From Pseudoalteromonas aurantia (GTDB taxonomy: Bacteria > Pseudomonadota > Gammaproteobacteria > Enterobacterales > Alteromonadaceae), in contig NZ_PNBY01000025.1 in assembly GCF_005886875.1 (NCBI RefSeq), forward strand, positions 1 to 61,635: a stretch of DNA of 61,635 nucleotides. Reading direction: 5' to 3'. A model generated the notes under the pieces. The model had not been told where the DNA came from. It made no database searches and saw nothing but the letters and a program-made list of their open reading frames with translations. The position numbers and the translations under genes were made by a program. Position 1 is the first letter of the stretch. The number at the start of each line of letters is the position of its first letter. Below are positions 1 to 8,495 of the stretch, in pieces.

Positions 1-1908
1 AGCGGCTTCGTTCAACAAGCTATTATGTGAACTAATCTTACCGTGATGTGCTTCTATAATTTTTCTACACATGGCAAGTCCCATCCCCTTGCCACCCAAC
101 ATAGCACTGCGCGATGCCTCTTGCCTATACAGAGGTTGAAATAATTGCTGGTGTGCTTCATAAGTGAGAGGGGTACCAGAGTCTTCAATCCTTATTATTA
201 AACCACCGGCATCTTGCAAAAAACTAAGTTGTACTTCAACGTCCTTGCCACCAAAGCGCAACGCGTTCTTTACTACCTCTAAAATAACTTTCTTCAACGC
301 GTCAGGATCAAACTGAATACACTGAAGCTCCGTTATTTGTGAGTTAAGGTTTAAACTTTGGCGACGCATATCCACCAAATGCTGACACTCTTGATATACT
401 TCATTAATAAATGGCTTTAATGTCATACTTTTAAATTTCAACAACTTATGCATATCACCAGAGCTCGTAACTAACATGAGGGAATTGATGAATTGATTAA
501 GTTCATCAATTTTATCCATCAATTTAACATAAGAGTCATGAACGTTATCGACAATATTATGTTGCAGTGACTCTACCTGTATTTTCATGACGGTCAAAGG
601 CGTTCGCAGTTCATGAGATAAATCAGTAAACAGCTGCGCTTCGTGCTTCTTAATATCATGCTTTTGCTGCTCGAAAGTAAGTTTTTCAAACGCCACCGTT
701 TGATTCAGTGAGTTAACTTGATTTTGTAGTTGAAAGACCAATTGTTTTTGTACTGATTTATGTTGAATTGCCATTGCTATCGTGAATAAACACACCTCGA
801 CTAAGTAACCAATTTTGATATAACTGGCAATGTCGAATACATCAAAAGCATTCCCATAACTCGCCCCCATTATCGTAAGTGCATTTAGAAAAAAAATATG
901 ATTAACTAAACTCAATGCAAAAATTCGAATTCCTGGCGCTGACTGCTTTAATGACCACCAGCAGGTATAAGCAAACAAGGGAATAATGAGGGTACTCGTT
1001 ATGAGGTTGTAATATACAGTCTCAAGATAAAGCGCGATAGGCAATAACAAGCAGTAAAGAAATGTAAATCCGATGTATAGTTTATCCAGAACCACATTGT
1101 GATATTTCAATTGTAAAAAGCCGCGGACAAATAACAGATGAAATATAGGCACCACGGCCATCAAACCAATTGAAAATAGACCAGCGAACGCACCATGACT
1201 TGGCCAAATATACTGATAGGTAAACCCAGCCATATCAACAACGATAATAAAAAATAGAAACGTCCAAATGGCGTAAAATACATTGGTTAGATTCATGTTA
1301 AACCACAAGTTAACCACGACTATCAGCAGTATTGCCGTGATAACACCAGCTAAAGCGGCATTCGTCAGCAAACTGGTTTGTGACGTTTTCATATAATGTG
1401 CAGAACTATGAATTCGAATATTAGCAGGTGCATTAGCGAATGTTTGATATTTAACAAAGAGAGTTTTAGTTTCGCCAGCTGCAATGCTTATTGGAATATA
1501 CATCTGAGGGTCTTGCACAGCCCTGTCGTCAAATGCGCTATGTTCCGTTAATTGGTAAATGGGCGCTTCATCTGGGGTATTTTGCCAGTAAACAGCCAAC
1601 TTAGGTAACCGAGCAAACCCGAAAGAAAGATACCACTGTGTTGTTTGTGATTCATTTACCAATGTTACCTTAAGCCACCGATCATATTTCAGGCTATGTG
1701 GTTTTTTTTGTTCTTCGTTAAATGGAGAAAGTAATTGTGGCTGATCAATGAACTGCTGTTTTGTCGAGATTGCACCTGAGAAATCATTATAATGCAATGC
1801 ACTGGGCTTAATAGAATACACATCTTGCGTGTTCTTAAGCGACAAACTTGCTTCTTGCGCAAAAACACTAGAACATAATAGCAACAGTAAAAAACTTACT
1901 AGCTTCAT
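1..1908 (-). CDS. 7TM-DISM sensor histidine kinase (3' end cut by window)
   Basis: Membrane sensor kinase, open at the left edge; 636 codons are visible. A signal peptide (about residues 1-18, ending SSVFA) is followed by an extracytoplasmic beta-rich domain like 7TMR-DISMED2 (to about 170) and about seven membrane segments (roughly 180-385). A short coiled coil leads to the HisKA box LSHELRTP, with phospho-acceptor His432. The ATPase domain shows an N box (VVKNALRFG), a D box (IEDSG) and a G box (GGKGMGLAMC). Start ATG at 1908 follows a GAAGAA-type ribosome site. DISM sensors are thought to bind small carbohydrate-like or other extracellular ligands; the ligand here is unknown. The sequence stops just after the G2 box, so a C-terminal receiver domain outside the window cannot be excluded. 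Confidence 0.88.
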   Translation of the reverse strand, partial: MKLVSFLLLLLCSSVFAQEASLSLKNTQDVYSIKPSALHYNDFSGAISTKQQFIDQPQLLSPFNEEQKKPHSLKYDRWLKVTLVNESQTTQWYLSFGFARLPKLAVYWQNTPDEAPIYQLTEHSAFDDRAVQDPQMYIPISIAAGETKTLFVKYQTFANAPANIRIHSSAHYMKTSQTSLLTNAALAGVITAILLIVVVNLWFNMNLTNVFYAIWTFLFFIIVVDMAGFTYQYIWPSHGAFAGLFSIGLMAVVPIFHLLFVRGFLQLKYHNVVLDKLYIGFTFLYCLLLPIALYLETVYYNLITSTLIIPLFAYTCWWSLKQSAPGIRIFALSLVNHIFFLNALTIMGASYGNAFDVFDIASYIKIGYLVEVCLFTIAMAIQHKSVQKQLVFQLQNQVNSLNQTVAFEKLTFEQQKHDIKKHEAQLFTDLSHELRTPLTVMKIQVESLQHNIVDNVHDSYVKLMDKIDELNQFINSLMLVTSSGDMHKLLKFKSMTLKPFINEVYQECQHLVDMRRQSLNLNSQITELQCIQFDPDALKKVILEVVKNALRFGGKDVEVQLSFLQDAGGLIIRIEDSGTPLTYEAHQQLFQPLYRQEASRSAMLGGKGMGLAMCRKIIEAHHGKISSHNSLLNEAA

Positions 1909-2010
1909 TTTCTTCACTATTCTTTTTTTGATTAACAACAGCTTATTATCAAAAAATGTAGAAAATATGGAGAAACATTCTCCACTAGTTCTTAATAGCA
2001 AATGAGGCCA

Positions 2011-2031
2011 TTACATTGTAAATCAATGTAA
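2011..2031. repeat. Inverted repeat in kinase / Na-Pi symporter intergenic region
   Basis: Perfect 8-bp arms TTACATTG and CAATGTAA around a 5-bp AT spacer, in the 363-bp gap between the divergent sensor kinase and Na/Pi symporter genes. The dyad is of transcription-factor size, but no regulator can be assigned. Apart from this dyad the gap is AT-rich, and I see no convincing small gene in it. Confidence 0.35.
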
Positions 2032-2271
2032 AACCAAACCATCAACTACTTATGTGAGACTTTAAATTATCTTAAACTAAAGCAATAAGTTACCAATACA
2101 CTCAGAAAATAGATAGTTCGTTTTTGGCAAAAACACTCCGGTCTGCGTGCTGCTTGTGCCTTTTATGACCGCAGTGAAATATTTCTGTAATATTTAGATG
2201 TTCTAATCCTCGCTGAAGTAAAAACGTCATAATAGCTAATCGAAAGCTAGACACACACTTGAGAACACACA

Positions 2272-3411
2272 ATGAGTGAATCAAACCAGAATTCGTTATT
2301 TTCAAAAGTTATAAATTGGGCAGCAATCGCACTTTTAGTTTATTTAGTGCTCGTTGCTGTTGGTACCGTAAGCGGTGGTTTTAAACTCGCATCTGGCGGC
2401 AGTGCCGGTGCAAAAGAAATCTTCGAATTTGCTACTAACCCATTCGTCGCATTACTCTTAGGTGCGCTTGCCACAGCGCTTGTGCAATCTTCGTCTACTG
2501 TTACATCGGTCATCGTTGGGCTAGTTGCCGGCGGTCTCCCAATTGGCATCGCAATTCCAATGGTCATGGGGGCAAATATTGGCACTACTATTACTAACAC
2601 GCTCGTTTCAATTGGTCACATACGCTCTAAAGAAGAGTTTCAACGAGCATTTGCTGCTTCTACGGTTCACGATTTCTTCAATTTACTTGCCGTTACTATA
2701 TTTTTACCACTTGAAATTATGTTTGGTGTGTTACAAAAGTTAGCTGAAAGCCTGTCTCATTTATTTGTTGGTGATGCTGATTTATCACTTAAAAGCTATA
2801 ACTTTATCAAACCACTCGTCAAGCCTGCAGTTGGCTTAGTAAAAGATGCTGTTAGCTTTTTGGATGGCAAAGCTGTAGGCGTTGCCATGGTTGTTGTCGG
2901 TATAGCACTGATCCTGTTTGCAGTAACGACGTTAGGTAAACTATTGAAAAAAGCGCTAGTAGGCAAAGCAAAAGACCTGCTCCACAGTGCAATTGGCCGT
3001 GGCCCGGTTGCTGGTATCTCCTCAGGTGCTGCCGTCACAATTATGGTTCAGTCTTCTTCAACGACCACAAGCCTTATGATCCCTCTTGCTGGTAGCGGTG
3101 TCTTTAATACAAGACAAATCTACCCTTTCACATTAGGTGCTAACATTGGCACAACTATTACAGCGCTACTTGCTGCAACATCAATTTCAGGTCCAGCAGC
3201 AGAAGTGGCATTAACGATCGCATTAGTACACGTAATGTTTAATGTCTTTGCTGTTGCGCTTATCTATGGTATTCCAACACTGCGAGAGCTACCTCTTGTC
3301 ATGGCAGAAAAGCTTGCAAAAATAGGTGCTAACAATAAACCGGCTGCGCTTGGTTATGTATTAGGCTCGTTCTTCGTTGTGCCAGGTATCATCATGATGG
3401 CTGTTCGATAA
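2272..3411 (+). CDS. Na/Pi cotransporter family protein (NptA-like)
   Basis: Sodium-dependent phosphate symporter of the inner membrane, 379 residues. It carries the two inverted Na_Pi_cotrans repeats (PF02690): the signature QSSSTVTS is at about 72-79 and QSSSTTTS at about 260-267, each followed by a GANIGTT segment (MGANIGTTITN and LGANIGTTITA). Many hydrophobic helices fill the rest. There is no C-terminal PhoU-like domain, unlike YjbB, so this is the short NptA type. Start ATG 2272 lies in a weak ribosome-site context. It is monocistronic, ending at a strong hairpin. An alkaline phosphatase gene lies 12 kb away, but no Pho box was recognised here. Confidence 0.9.
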   Translation: MSESNQNSLFSKVINWAAIALLVYLVLVAVGTVSGGFKLASGGSAGAKEIFEFATNPFVALLLGALATALVQSSSTVTSVIVGLVAGGLPIGIAIPMVMGANIGTTITNTLVSIGHIRSKEEFQRAFAASTVHDFFNLLAVTIFLPLEIMFGVLQKLAESLSHLFVGDADLSLKSYNFIKPLVKPAVGLVKDAVSFLDGKAVGVAMVVVGIALILFAVTTLGKLLKKALVGKAKDLLHSAIGRGPVAGISSGAAVTIMVQSSSTTTSLMIPLAGSGVFNTRQIYPFTLGANIGTTITALLAATSISGPAAEVALTIALVHVMFNVFAVALIYGIPTLRELPLVMAEKLAKIGANNKPAALGYVLGSFFVVPGIIMMAVR

Positions 3412-3424
3412 ATTAATATAAAAT

Positions 3425-3463
3425 AAAAGTAATAAGCTCAGTTTTTGCTGACTTATTACTTTT
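3425..3463 (+). terminator. Terminator of the Na/Pi symporter gene
   Basis: A 12-bp arm AAAAGTAATAAG pairs with CTTATTACTTTT, and beyond a one-base bulge TCAG pairs with CTGA, around a TTTTTG loop. The T-rich 3' side follows directly. It starts 13 bp after the symporter stop codon. The A-rich and T-rich flanks would work on both strands. Confidence 0.75.
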
Positions 3464-3607
3464 AAACTGCTTTGCAATTTGCTAACCATAATCCCTCCCC
3501 AACCCCTACTAACCTATAAACTATTGATATATATATACTTATAACGTTGTGTGATATGGCATGCGACATGCTACACCTATTGATATTACTTTAGGTGGGA
3601 TCTTGAT

Positions 3608-5287
3608 ATGTCACAGCTCAGCATTAAATTTAATCTAATCGAGGGCGTAAATGTTAACTCGTCAACGCCGTTGTACGATGTTGAACATGACTGTAATAAC
3701 GACAAACACGCAATTGTGCAAATGAAGAATGACTGGGGCCATCTCGTTATTTGGGGTGATGTAGCACAAAAACATCAAGATGCTAAGATTTGGCACAACG
3801 TGCAAGACAATCAATCTTCTTCTGTCGCTGGGAGAAGCTGGATATTTATCAACAAGCTAACGAGAACCGTTTTTGCCGGCTGTGACAGCTTCGGATCATT
3901 CCCTGTATTTCTTTATCAATGTGATAACACCATTATTATTGCATCCAGTCGTCAGGCCCTCGTGAAACAGCTGGGAAAACCATTATCTCTTGATACAGAT
4001 GCAATGCGCTGTATGCTTACTTTTGGCCAGTTATTTAATGAATCCTGTATATTAAAAGATACTCAACACATTGGCGCGAGTTCAACATTTTCTTTATCAC
4101 TCACGTCTGAGCGACTTTTTGAATTATCCACAAACCCACTCACTGGCTTTCCTCGAGACAATACAACATGCTTCAAAGATGCCCTTGAGGCCGTTGTTGA
4201 ATCTGTCAGGAGCAGTGTCACCAATTGCGAAAATCCTATGCTATCTCTGTCTGGTGGACTTGACTCGCGACTGATTCTTGCCTGCTGTGAAGCACTTAAT
4301 GTCAAATTACCCGCCTTATGTTATGGCAACAAGCTCAGCGCAGATGCGAGAATAGCAAATGAGTTAGCAGCAGCCTGCAATATTTCTTTAGTTACCAGCA
4401 CCGACTTAACCGGTCATGTCACAGAAACCAGCAGCCGCCGGATTGCGTTTGCAGGTCAAGGTGAGGTACCCGTTCATCATGCACATGCACTCATTGATGA
4501 ATCATTGATTGAAGCAACTAAACATCATACGCTGTTAACGGGGACCGGCGCCGAAACCTACCGTGCATTTTATTATGATAGGGGAATGCTTGGTTTCTCA
4601 GTATTCGGTTTGAAATGTTTAAACAAACTCACGATGCCAAGGGTGAAGCGATACATAACCGAAGAATATGGCAAAACAGCCAGTGCAGCTTATACCCTAT
4701 TTCCTCATCATGCTGAACAACTACAGTCTCAAGTAACAGAGCTACTCTTGGCATTAAATGACAATGCATTTAGCGCGGCTCAATACGCCGATAATTTCTA
4801 TCTAAGAGTACGGGCTGCCCGTATGGTTGTTGCTGACCAGCAGTTGCTCGATGAAGACTATAACAGAACCCACCCTTTTCTATCTCCCGAAGTCGTCAGT
4901 TCAATTGGTTCACTCCCAGCACGCTATAAATTAAGTAGTGCATTTCACCGCAAAGCAATTTGCAAATTATCTCCAAAATTAGGGAGGATTGAGTGGGATA
5001 AAACCTCCAAGCCCCTAAACCAAGGTTTGTCGCTCTTCCAACGTTACCCTGGGCTTGCCTCTCGTTTAGGCTTAAATAATTTCTTTGGAAAAAGTGCAGC
5101 GCCTATGTTCCAGTACAAATATAGTGGCCATACTTCTCATAGTTTATATGCCGTACTCAAGTATGTTGGCATAGACAATACGAAAAGCATACGAGATTGC
5201 TATGAAGAAATGGAGAAGGCAGGTATATTGGCACATGCTCTGGGTTTAGCTGCAGTTTGGCAGCACCTTCTGCACGAAAGTCATTGA
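3608..5287 (+). CDS. Orphan asparagine-synthase-like protein lacking the glutaminase Cys
   Basis: 559 residues with an asparagine-synthase fold. The C-terminal ATP-pyrophosphatase domain has the PP-loop SGGLDS (215-220) and a late THPFLSPEVV segment, as in AsnB-like and lasso-peptide-cyclase (McjC-like) proteins, so an ATP-dependent amidation or amide-bond-forming activity is plausible. The N-terminal half resembles a class II glutamine amidotransferase (FGSFPVFLY, then IIASSRQALV) but does not begin with the catalytic Cys2, so it should not hydrolyse glutamine. Start ATG 3608 has ribosome site AGGTGGGA. No lasso B-protein, transporter or convincing precursor peptide is nearby, and the next gene is an unrelated regulator. 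The substrate is unknown. Confidence 0.75.
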   Translation: MSQLSIKFNLIEGVNVNSSTPLYDVEHDCNNDKHAIVQMKNDWGHLVIWGDVAQKHQDAKIWHNVQDNQSSSVAGRSWIFINKLTRTVFAGCDSFGSFPVFLYQCDNTIIIASSRQALVKQLGKPLSLDTDAMRCMLTFGQLFNESCILKDTQHIGASSTFSLSLTSERLFELSTNPLTGFPRDNTTCFKDALEAVVESVRSSVTNCENPMLSLSGGLDSRLILACCEALNVKLPALCYGNKLSADARIANELAAACNISLVTSTDLTGHVTETSSRRIAFAGQGEVPVHHAHALIDESLIEATKHHTLLTGTGAETYRAFYYDRGMLGFSVFGLKCLNKLTMPRVKRYITEEYGKTASAAYTLFPHHAEQLQSQVTELLLALNDNAFSAAQYADNFYLRVRAARMVVADQQLLDEDYNRTHPFLSPEVVSSIGSLPARYKLSSAFHRKAICKLSPKLGRIEWDKTSKPLNQGLSLFQRYPGLASRLGLNNFFGKSAAPMFQYKYSGHTSHSLYAVLKYVGIDNTKSIRDCYEEMEKAGILAHALGLAAVWQHLLHESH

Positions 5288-5312
5288 GTGTTTGTTGCAT
5301 ATTACATGACAA

Positions 5313-5335
5313 AGACGTACGTTTGATGTACGTCT
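5313..5335. repeat. Hairpin downstream of the asparagine-synthase-like gene
   Basis: Perfect 8-bp arms AGACGTAC / GTACGTCT with a 7-nt loop, 26 bp after the stop codon. It lacks a clear U tract, so it may be a transcript-end stabiliser or a weak terminator. Confidence 0.4.
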
Positions 5336-5441
5336 AAAGCAGTCCATTTTGATGGCCGTTTAATATAGTTAATTAATACCTAAAGCGCAGCTGTGCAAAA
5401 TATCTCCACATAAAGCTTGATCCAAATCAAATGGCCCTATA

Positions 5442-5475
5442 TATTAAACTTTCAATAATTACTGAAAGTTTAATA
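5442..5475. promoter_or_regulatory. 34-bp palindromic operator at the GbsR-type regulator start
   Basis: Arms TATTAAACTTTCA and TGAAAGTTTAATA are perfect 13-bp complements, and the 8-bp centre is palindromic except for one base pair (5455/5462), giving 16 of 17 matched pairs. It ends 3 bp before the ATG at 5479. It also overlaps the first codons of a longer reading frame starting at 5431, which argues that translation starts at 5479. GbsR/MarR proteins bind dyads and often repress themselves, so this is a good candidate operator for the regulator and the cydAB genes behind it. That role is inferred. Confidence 0.65.
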
Positions 5476-5478
5476 ACT

Positions 5479-6024
5479 ATGATCTTATCGCCTAAAATAG
5501 AAAACTTTGTGCTGCATTGCGGCGAGATGGGCAGTCGTTGGGGTTTTAATCGCACAATAGGCCAAATGGTTGGCCTACTAGTAATACATGAAAAGCCACT
5601 AACAGCAAATGAAATCGCCGATGCGCTTAAGATCAGCCGCGGTAACGTAAGTATGGGGATCAAAGAACTTCAATCTTGGCAACTCGCTAAAGTACACCAC
5701 ATCCCTGGTGACAGAAAAGAGTATTATTCGCCGAACGGGTCAATTTGGGACCTAGCCAACAAAGTATTTGATGAACGTAGAAAACGTGAAATTGATCCAA
5801 CACTTAGCCTACTCCGTGACCAAATACTGGAAAATGCAAATTCACCAGAGGAAAAGTACGCACAAGAACAAATGCAATCGATACATGATCTTCTAGAAAC
5901 CGTCACAAAATGGTCGGCAGAGTTGCAGCGCTTGTCTCCTGAGCAGTTGCAAACACTTATGAAACTTGGTTCGTCAGTCAGTAAAGTCATTGATTTAAAA
6001 GATAAGCTTCTAGGAAAACAGTAA
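5479..6024 (+). CDS. GbsR/MarR-family transcriptional regulator
   Basis: DNA-binding regulator of 181 residues from ATG 5479. The family core is clear: an amphipathic start (ILSPKIENFVLHCGEMGSRWG), TIGQMVGLLVIHEKPLTANEIADAL, the winged-helix recognition part ISRGNVSMGIKELQSW, and the wing with GDRKEYY. A C-terminal helical region (about 95-181) would dimerise. An upstream in-frame ATG at 5431 would add 16 residues, but it lies within and before the palindrome and has no ribosome site. The gene ends 16 bp before cydA and is probably cotranscribed with it, suggesting control of the bd oxidase. The GbsR name reflects the family only; no betaine genes are nearby. Confidence 0.88.
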   Translation: MILSPKIENFVLHCGEMGSRWGFNRTIGQMVGLLVIHEKPLTANEIADALKISRGNVSMGIKELQSWQLAKVHHIPGDRKEYYSPNGSIWDLANKVFDERRKREIDPTLSLLRDQILENANSPEEKYAQEQMQSIHDLLETVTKWSAELQRLSPEQLQTLMKLGSSVSKVIDLKDKLLGKQ

Positions 6025-6040
6025 AAATCGGAGTTGCGCG

Positions 6041-7384
6041 ATGCTTGATACATTATTATTGTCTCGAATACAGTTTGCTACTAATATCAGTTTTCACATT
6101 CTATTTCCTACTATAACCATCGCACTTGGGTGGTTTCTCGTTTTTTTTAAAGTACGATTCGATATTACAAACCACCCTGTTTGGTTAAGGGCCTATCGAT
6201 TTTGGGTTAAAATTTTTGCATTGACGTTTGCTTTAGGCGTTGTCAGTGGCATTACCATGTCATTTCAGTTTGGGACAAACTGGCCTGGTTTTATGGAAAA
6301 GGTGGGGAATATCGCAGGGCCACTATTGGGCTATGAAGTACTGACGGCCTTTTTTATGGAAGCGACATTTCTTGGTGTAATGCTATTTGGGATGAATCGT
6401 GTATCACCCAGAGTTCATACTTTATCTACTATTGTTGTTGCCATCGGCACGACTATTTCTGCATTTTGGATCCTCTCTTTAAACTCTTGGATGCAAACAC
6501 CTGCTGGCTTTGAACTGCGTAATGGTATTGTTTATCCAACAGATTGGTTAGCTGTCATTTTTAACCCCTCGTTTGCTTATCGATTTTTTCACATGTTATT
6601 GGCAAGCGGACTGACTGCCGCATTTCTAATTGCAGGAGTCAGTAGCTATCGGTTACTCAAAAAAGACAATAAGCATGCGCCAAACATGACATTAAAAGTT
6701 TCTTTGACTGTTGCATGTTTATTAGCGCCGTTACAGGTTTTTGTTGGTGACTTGCATGGGCTTAATACGTTACAACATCAACCGCAAAAGGTTGCAGCAA
6801 TGGAAGGTGCTTGGGAGACACAAAAGGGGTTGCCGTTAGTATTATTTGCTATTCCAAATGAGGAAACCCGAACAAACGACTTGGCAATAGAGATCCCCAA
6901 AGTCGCAAGTTTAATATTAACTCATGACCTTAATGGCGAGATTAAAGGGCTAAATGAGTTCGAAGGAGCTCATCCACCTGTGAAACCTGTGTTTTTTGGT
7001 TTTAGGATCATGGTCGGCATGGGAATACTCATGATAGCCGTTGCGTTCATAACACGTTTGTCATTATGGCGAAATAAACGACTCAGTCACTGGCAGCTCA
7101 AAATACTCGTTGCAATGAGCTTCTCTGGTTGGGTTGCGACCCTCGCGGGCTGGTATGTTACAGAAATTGGCCGTCAGCCTTATTTGGTTTCTGGGGTACT
7201 TACGGTAGAAGAGGCAGTAACCACCGTTGCTTCAAGTAACGTCGCCATATCGCTAGCCGCTTACCTCTTAGTTTATGTTGTGTTATTAGTTCTATACATC
7301 AGAACACTTTTTTATACCGCAGATAAAGCAGTGCAAGTTGAAGAGTATGATTACTCAGTCGTTGAAGAGGTGCGCCATGCTTAA
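6041..7384 (+). CDS. cydA: Cytochrome bd oxidase subunit I, short Q-loop (CioA) type
   Basis: Quinol-oxidising subunit of the cytochrome bd terminal oxidase in the inner membrane. At 447 residues it is much shorter than E. coli CydA (522); the shortfall is in the quinol-binding Q loop (around LVLFAIPNEETRTN), as in the cyanide-insensitive CioA type. His19 in NISFHILFP matches the haem b595 ligand, and GRQPY corresponds to the conserved GRQPW motif. Other conserved blocks are FQFGTNW, SLNSWMQTPAG and GDLHG. Ribosome site GGAG precedes ATG 6041. It follows the GbsR-like regulator and overlaps cydB by 8 bp. Confidence 0.95.
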   Translation: MLDTLLLSRIQFATNISFHILFPTITIALGWFLVFFKVRFDITNHPVWLRAYRFWVKIFALTFALGVVSGITMSFQFGTNWPGFMEKVGNIAGPLLGYEVLTAFFMEATFLGVMLFGMNRVSPRVHTLSTIVVAIGTTISAFWILSLNSWMQTPAGFELRNGIVYPTDWLAVIFNPSFAYRFFHMLLASGLTAAFLIAGVSSYRLLKKDNKHAPNMTLKVSLTVACLLAPLQVFVGDLHGLNTLQHQPQKVAAMEGAWETQKGLPLVLFAIPNEETRTNDLAIEIPKVASLILTHDLNGEIKGLNEFEGAHPPVKPVFFGFRIMVGMGILMIAVAFITRLSLWRNKRLSHWQLKILVAMSFSGWVATLAGWYVTEIGRQPYLVSGVLTVEEAVTTVASSNVAISLAAYLLVYVVLLVLYIRTLFYTADKAVQVEEYDYSVVEEVRHA

Positions 7385-8375
7385 CCCTGAAATGCTATCT
7401 TATGTTTACGGCGCACTCATGGCACTGGCTATTCTTGTGTACGCAATTTTAGATGGTTACGATTTGGGTGTGGGTATATTGCTACCCACCAATAATGATA
7501 CTGATGCAGACACCATGATCGCGTCTATTGGTCCATTTTGGGATGCCAATGAGACATGGCTTGTACTCGCTGTTGGTCTTGCGTTAATTGCCTTCCCCAC
7601 GGCACATAGCATCATTTTACAAGCGCTTTACTTACCAATCACCGTTATGCTCATTGGCTTGATCCTCAGAGGTGTTGCGTTCGATTTTAGAGCTAAAGCA
7701 AAAGTAAAACGCAAAAAACTTTGGGATACCATGTTTAAGCTAGGCTCAATACTTGCCGCATTTATGCAAGGGTTTATGCTCGGTCTTTATGTTATGTCAT
7801 TTGAAACATCCATGCTGTCACTATTATTCGCATTACTTAGCGGTGCTGGCGTGGTTGGTGCTTACACCTTAATTGGGGCTGCTTGGTTAGTGTTAAAGAC
7901 CGAAGGAGAACTCCAATCAAAAGCAATTCATTGGTGCCAGTTTGCCGGAAGGGTTACCTTTATCGGTGTCATTGCCGTATCAATAGTGAACCCTATTATT
8001 AATAGCAGCGTATATAAAGCATGGTTTGAGTCGCAAACAATGGCTGTAATATTAATGTTGCCTATTTTGTGTTTAGCACTGTTTATTTTTCAGGACCTTA
8101 TTCTAGAAACGCTGAAGTTGAATAATAAAAAAAGAGTTTGGTTGCCATTTGCATTGTCGGCTGTGATATTCATATTATGTTTTTTTGGCCTCACATATAG
8201 TTTTTATCCTTATGTTGTGCCTGGAAAGCTTACAATTTTTGATGCTGTCGCGGCCCCAGAGTCTTTAAACTTTTTATTCTATGGTGTGGTTGTTGTTGTA
8301 CCGACAATCATCATGTATACGATTTTCTCATATCGCGTTTTTTGGGGAAAAGTACAACCGCTCTCATACTATTAA
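7377..8375 (+). CDS. cydB: Cytochrome bd oxidase subunit II
   Basis: Second membrane subunit of the bd oxidase, 332 residues. Family blocks are the N-terminal LDGYDLGVG and WDANETWLV, followed by several hydrophobic helices. The start at ATG 7377 overlaps the cydA stop (ATGCTTAA) and has a GAGGTG ribosome site. A longer reading frame from 7338 would add 13 non-conserved residues and is rejected. No cydX-like small gene was found after it. The gene is followed by a bidirectional terminator shared with mltB. Confidence 0.95.
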   Translation: MLNPEMLSYVYGALMALAILVYAILDGYDLGVGILLPTNNDTDADTMIASIGPFWDANETWLVLAVGLALIAFPTAHSIILQALYLPITVMLIGLILRGVAFDFRAKAKVKRKKLWDTMFKLGSILAAFMQGFMLGLYVMSFETSMLSLLFALLSGAGVVGAYTLIGAAWLVLKTEGELQSKAIHWCQFAGRVTFIGVIAVSIVNPIINSSVYKAWFESQTMAVILMLPILCLALFIFQDLILETLKLNNKKRVWLPFALSAVIFILCFFGLTYSFYPYVVPGKLTIFDAVAAPESLNFLFYGVVVVVPTIIMYTIFSYRVFWGKVQPLSYY

Positions 8376-8434
8376 AAGGTTATCGATACATATCACACTT
8401 GAAGGGCGCTAGCAGTAACTGAAGTAGCCCAAAC

Positions 8435-8469
8435 AAAAAGGCAGCCTGTTGGAAGGCTGCCTTTTTTTT
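8435..8469. terminator. Bidirectional terminator between cydB and mltB
   Basis: Arms AAAAAGGCAGCC and GGCTGCCTTTTT around an 8-nt loop, followed by T8 on the plus strand and preceded by an A run that gives a U tract on the minus strand. It sits between two convergent genes. Confidence 0.9.
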
Positions 8470-8495
8470 ACACTGATATTAACTAGACAATCTCA

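Noticed and set aside
2102..2305. Minus-strand 67-codon frame between the kinase and symporter genes
   Set aside because: It overlaps the symporter start, has no ribosome site and a composition unlike a real protein.
3556..3594. Twelve-codon frame (MACDMLHLLILL) directly before the asparagine-synthase-like gene, considered as a modified-peptide precursor
   Set aside because: No ribosome site, no leader/core pattern of lasso precursors, and no B-protein gene nearby; chance is more likely.
8376..8434. Search for a cydX/ybgT-like small subunit after cydB
   Set aside because: No suitable ATG frame before the terminator.
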